DNA of 64,000 nucleotides from Metridium senile (taxonomy: Eukaryota > Cnidaria > Anthozoa > Actiniaria > Metridiidae). This document shows positions 60,901-64,000 of the stretch, piece after piece (the first letter of the stretch is position 1; every line of letters begins with the position of its first letter). Made by a program: the position numbers and the translations under genes. Under the pieces are notes generated by a model. That model saw only the letters and a list, made by a program, of their open reading frames with translations. It ran no database searches and was not told the origin of the DNA. The stretch lies in contig OX459098.1 in the NCBI GenBank assembly GCA_949775045.1, positions 198,501-262,500 of the forward strand, given 5' to 3'.

Positions 60901-62405
60901 CATACAAAAAGTTGAATAGGCCCTTTGCAGGACATGGTTATGTGACCTAATTTGACCTTGTCACTCAAAAAAATGTCAGCAAAGCTCAGCCAAAATGCCA
61001 AAAATCAATAGAGCATGCTAAAACAAACACTCTCTGAAATTTTGAACTTGATAGCTTTAAAAGCAAAGCTGTAGGAATTTTTCAAAATCGCTCAAATTTA
61101 CAAGAGTTTGTATAGCTGACTGGCAAGGCTTGCCAGTCAGTCATACAATCTTTGTTATTTTTGACGATTTCAAAAAATTATTATGGCTTCACTTTTTTTA
61201 AAAGCTATCAAGCTCAAACTTTCAGAGTGTTAGTTTTAGCATGCTCTATTGATTTTTGGCACTTTGGTTGAGCTTTGCTGACATTTGTTTGAGTGACAAG
61301 GTCAAATTGGGTCTTGTGACCATGTCCTGCAAAGGGCCTATTATAGGCATACACCAAAAAGGTTGTCCAAGGCGATAGGTCATAATAAGACAGAAATGAA
61401 TTATAGGCATACACCTATTTCAAAAAGGTTGTCCAAGGCGATAGGACATTCCAAGACAGAAAGGAATTATAGGCATACACCTATTTCAAAAAGGTTGTTT
61501 CCAGGCAACAGGCCATTCCGAGATGAAAAGGAATAATTTATAGGCATACACCTATTTTTAAAAGGTTGTCCAAAGCAAACATGCAGGTCATTGTAAGATG
61601 AAAAGGAATAATAGGCATACACCTATTCCAAAAAGGTTGTCCAAGGTGATAGGTTATTCAATGATGGAAAGGAATTATAGGCATACACCTACATGTATTC
61701 CAAAAAGGTTGTCCAAGGTGATAGCTAGTCATTCAATGATGGAAAGGAATTATAGGCATACGCCTATTTAAAAAGGTTACATCTAGATGTCAGGCTGAAT
61801 ACTTACTGTGGTGGGATTTCATTCTCTGACACAAACCCATGCCATATTACATTCCTTAGATTAAGACCCTGCGGCGGCCCTGCCATTACATACATCGTCA
61901 TGGCAACATCTTCTCCTACGATATCTTGTATTTCTTTGGCAGCGAGCAACTCTTTTAAATTAGTCGGGCACTGTTTGGATGTTGTCGTTGATTGGTATAC
62001 ATCACCAAGACAGTGCTCCAAGATTGGGAATATCAACACATATGAAAGAATATGATGACAAGGGTCTTTAGATTTCAACATTGTGAAACATTCCACGATC
62101 CTCTCTCTGCAATCAGTCCAGTCCAAGTCCATTCCATACTTTCTATCAAACTGCTCATCTGTCAACTGCATAAGCTGGTTGTGGATTTCATGACAAGTTG
62201 GAAGAAGATTTTTCACAGATTGGACAAAATCGATAGAATTTTCGTCATTTTTGACCACAAAATTGAAATCCTTGACAGTAATTTCATCCGTAATATTTCC
62301 GCTACATGTATTCTCTGTTCTGTGCTCTTTGAGGTAGTCTTCGTTTAATCCAAATATAAGGAAACGAACTCTTTCAGAAAGAAAACTATCGGAAGAATTC
62401 TGCAT
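57997..62405 (-). CDS. ERMARD: ERMARD-like protein (about 750 aa)
   Basis: Five exons on the minus strand: 62405-61807, 60860-60491, 60360-59512, 59228-59038 and 58240-57997, all in frame. The end of exon 1 carries AGPPQGLNLRNVIWHGF, the hallmark of the DUF4209/ERMARD family. Exon 4 encodes a hydrophobic stretch, SVLRVTLLVVAVEL (about 643-656), as expected for the C-terminal membrane part. The vertebrate protein (about 680 residues) is an ER membrane protein linked to neuronal migration; its biochemical role is not settled. The exon 3 donor CAG|GTTGGT was chosen because the stronger GTGAGT four bases on would cause a stop. The end is uncertain: reading through exon 5 gives TGA six codons after a possible donor at 58018, whereas splicing would lead to the nine-codon exon at 57234-57205. 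Introns hold a TTCGTCGG array and a foldback. Confidence 0.82.
58243..58950 (-). repeat. 76-bp TTCGTCGG-family array in ERMARD-like intron 4
   Basis: About nine copies in the same orientation as 45328-46175, starting three bases from the exon 5 acceptor. Units alternate between TCGTAGTAAAAATGG and TCGGAATAAAACTGG variants, so pairs of units were amplified together. Confidence 0.92.
60919..61342. mobile_element. Foldback element in ERMARD-like intron 1
   Basis: Arms of about 140 bases pair: AGGCCCTTTGCAGGACATGG at the left, CCATGTCCTGCAAAGGGCCT at the right. The centre holds a second perfect palindrome, GACTGGCAAG / CTTGCCAGTC. Confidence 0.85.
61343..61800. repeat. Tandem repeat, unit about 75-90 bp
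   Basis: Six imperfect copies with TTATAGGCATACACCTATTT and AAAAGGTTGTCCAAGG. The array abuts the foldback on one side and ends at the exon 1 donor on the other. Confidence 0.9.
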
Positions 62406-63149
62406 AATGATGTCACAACGAAGGTTCTTGCAGACGAATTTTTACACCTGCACGCGTAATAGAAAACGCTACAGTATTCCTCTACTAAAAATACACATCT
62501 ACATGCATTTGCATTCAGTATTTTAGCAATAGAGTGAAAGAATGAATAAATAAAAAACTTTGAAAGAATCTGTCAGAACTCATCATCGTCGTCCATTTTG
62601 TTTTCGAATTACCGCGGTGAGCTGGGACTAGTCAAGACTGAGTAACCACCTCTGGCTCAAAAAAGCATTCAAAATACCACAATTTTGCATATTTTAATTT
62701 TTTATTGTCGTTTATTGACGAAAATCGAGCATGTTTTCCATGCGATCTCTTGACACTGTATCAATAACGAATCTCTAGTGTATATATTCAAGTTTTAACC
62801 GTTTGTTGCCGTTAGAAGGTAGGTTGGCGATCGCGCGGGCCGCGAACTTCCCGAACAGCGTGGCCAATTATCGTTATCGTTATTCAATTTGATAATCAAC
62901 TACTGTTCAGTTTCTGGTTCACTACAGGCTTCATTGTTGCTAATTGTAAACCGATCTAGCATTAGTTATACATTATACGAGATTTAACCTTGTTTAATGT
63001 CGTCAAAGAGCTGTTAATATCGTGGAAACTATTCTCCTGTGAGTCGAACAAGTTACGCTAAAATTGCTACTATATTATAACTTTGTATGTTACTATTCCT
63101 TGGCTTAAACATTTTGTATCTTCTGTTTATGTTTAGTCTTTGTTTGCAG
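62406..63149. promoter_or_regulatory. Shared upstream region of two divergent genes
   Basis: The ERMARD-like ATG (minus) and the first seen exon of the next gene (plus, 63150) are 744 bases apart. A CG-rich core (about 62820-62865, GCGATCGCGCGGGCCGCGAA) and an ATGGACGACGATGATGAG-like stretch near 62580-62598 lie between. A bidirectional promoter is inferred. Confidence 0.4.
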
Positions 63150-63178
63150 GTGTTTTCAAAAGGCCGGAAGGATTAATT

Positions 63179-63713
63179 ATGGATAACAACAGACAGCCTG
63201 CAGGAATGCAATTTGATGTAAGTGACTTTTCGATTTGGAATGAAATCGTTTGAAAACAGTGAATTTCATCATGTAAGATGACAAGCATTTTATTTGCTAC
63301 TTGGGGTTGAATGGTACATCTTTTCAATCATTACAGCTATGATGTAGATAGTCATTGTTGTCATCACTATCATGTACCATTATCACCATCACTATCAACA
63401 CTATCATCTCTGTCATGTTCATCCTCCTCATTATCATAATCACAATCATCACCACCACCATTGTCATCATCACCACCACCACCATTAATATCATCACTGT
63501 CATCATCATATGATCATCACCACCAATATGATCATCATTGCCATCAGCATCGCCACCATCACTGTCATTGTCATCATATTCACTATGATCGTTATCATTG
63601 TTCATGTTATCTGTTTCTGGTTACAGAGATCCAGGACAAAGCTGTCATCAAGGTTCATGGCAGGAAGAGGACAAGTCTTATTGGAAGCAATCAACAAACC
63701 CCTTCAAGCAAAG
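63179..63713 (+). CDS. 5' end of an unrecognised gene running off the window
   Basis: The first coding exon spans 63150-63217, with the ATG at 63179 and acceptor TTTGCAG before it, so a 5'UTR exon lies upstream. It encodes MDNNRQPAGMQFD and ends at GAT|GTAAGT. The next exon, 63627-63713 (acceptor GTTACAG), continues in phase 0 with 29 codons including FMAGRGQVLLEAINKPLQAK. The donor after it would be AAG|GTTCAG; reading on gives a stop four codons later. The Arg/Gly-rich start with AGRGQVLLEA looks like the N-terminus of a nucleic-acid- or tudor-related protein, but I cannot name it. Divergent from the ERMARD-like gene. Confidence 0.5.
63330..63600. repeat. ATC/ACC trinucleotide repeat in intron
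   Basis: Interrupted CATCACCAC and CATCATC runs between the two exons at 63217 and 63627; the Asp/Met-rich minus-strand frame is an artefact. Confidence 0.92.
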
Positions 63714-63808
63714 GTTCAGATATGACAATAGCTATTTTCATACTAGGAGAAGAACAAATCATCTAGACAGACAAATGGTCTTATGACCGACAAGTTGTCT
63801 AAATCAGG

Positions 63809-63991
63809 TTCCCATTTAAATCTGTACTTTCCCATTTAAATCTGTACTTATGCAAATTGTGTTGATGTGTGCTAAACACACAGATCAACCAATCAGAGTA
63901 TATTATTTCTGAAGTGAACTTCTCTGATTGGTTGATCTGTGTGTTTAGCACACATCAACAAAATTTGCATAATTACAGATTTAAATGGGAA
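63809..63991. mobile_element. Near-perfect MITE at the right edge
   Basis: Arms of about 65 bases: CCCATTTAAATCTGTACTTA at 63830 pairs with TTACAGATTTAAATGGG ending at 63991. Inner arms include CTAAACACACAGATCAACC and its inverted copy. An extra copy of the terminal word precedes it at 63809. Few mismatches, so probably recent. Confidence 0.88.
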
Positions 63992-64000
63992 GGTACAGAT

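Overview
The window looks like nuclear DNA of an invertebrate animal. It has multi-exon genes with GT-AG introns, tRNA-derived SINEs, many foldback (MITE-like) elements, and large amounts of micro- and minisatellite. The recognisable proteins (an ERMARD-like protein, a PRSS23-like protease, a ChaC-type gamma-glutamylcyclotransferase and a PA14/GalNAc-transferase) are all animal families. Repeat style and gene content suit a marine invertebrate, possibly a cnidarian such as an anthozoan. That species guess is inference only.

Region 1 (1-28009, + strand) is the most interesting part: three head-to-tail copies (A, B, C) of a ten-exon gene family that I do not recognise. Copies B (9953-18119, 618 aa) and C (21188-28009, 635 aa) are complete. 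Copy A enters from the left edge, and only its last five exons (1194-5710) are visible. All exon borders I could compare keep the same intron phase, and most exons keep exactly the same length. B and C are predicted to be secreted precursors with a nearly identical signal peptide, a short pro-region ending in an R-G-K-R furin-type site directly before a strongly hydrophobic stretch, helical middle exons including a lysine-rich amphipathic one, and a C-terminal domain with seven conserved cysteines. They share a promoter/5'UTR block, and a third, orphan copy of that block lies at 19203-19266. The introns hold long TTGC/TTGG arrays, minisatellites, foldback elements, SINEs and a ~1.5 kb palindrome.

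Region 2 (29178-39744, - strand) holds a type II membrane glycosyltransferase with a PA14 domain (29178-32756, four exons, 612 aa), a 2.2 kb minisatellite, and a PRSS23-like secreted serine protease (37137-39652, three coding exons, 445 aa) with an unusual Lys/Arg-rich tail. A TATA-containing candidate first exon for the protease lies 8 kb upstream at 47575-47708.

Region 3 (39745-51412) is mostly repeats: several minisatellite arrays, a G-rich array, a SINE with an ACTG tail, and clustered foldback elements. A candidate orphan exon pair lies at 49332-49632.

Region 4 (51413-63713) contains a ChaC-like gene (-, three exons, 222 aa), a decayed LINE tail, and an ERMARD-like gene (-, about 750 aa). 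A divergent, unrecognised + strand gene starts at 63179 and runs off the right edge. A near-perfect foldback element closes the window. Apart from the tandem cluster, the genes look like unrelated neighbours.
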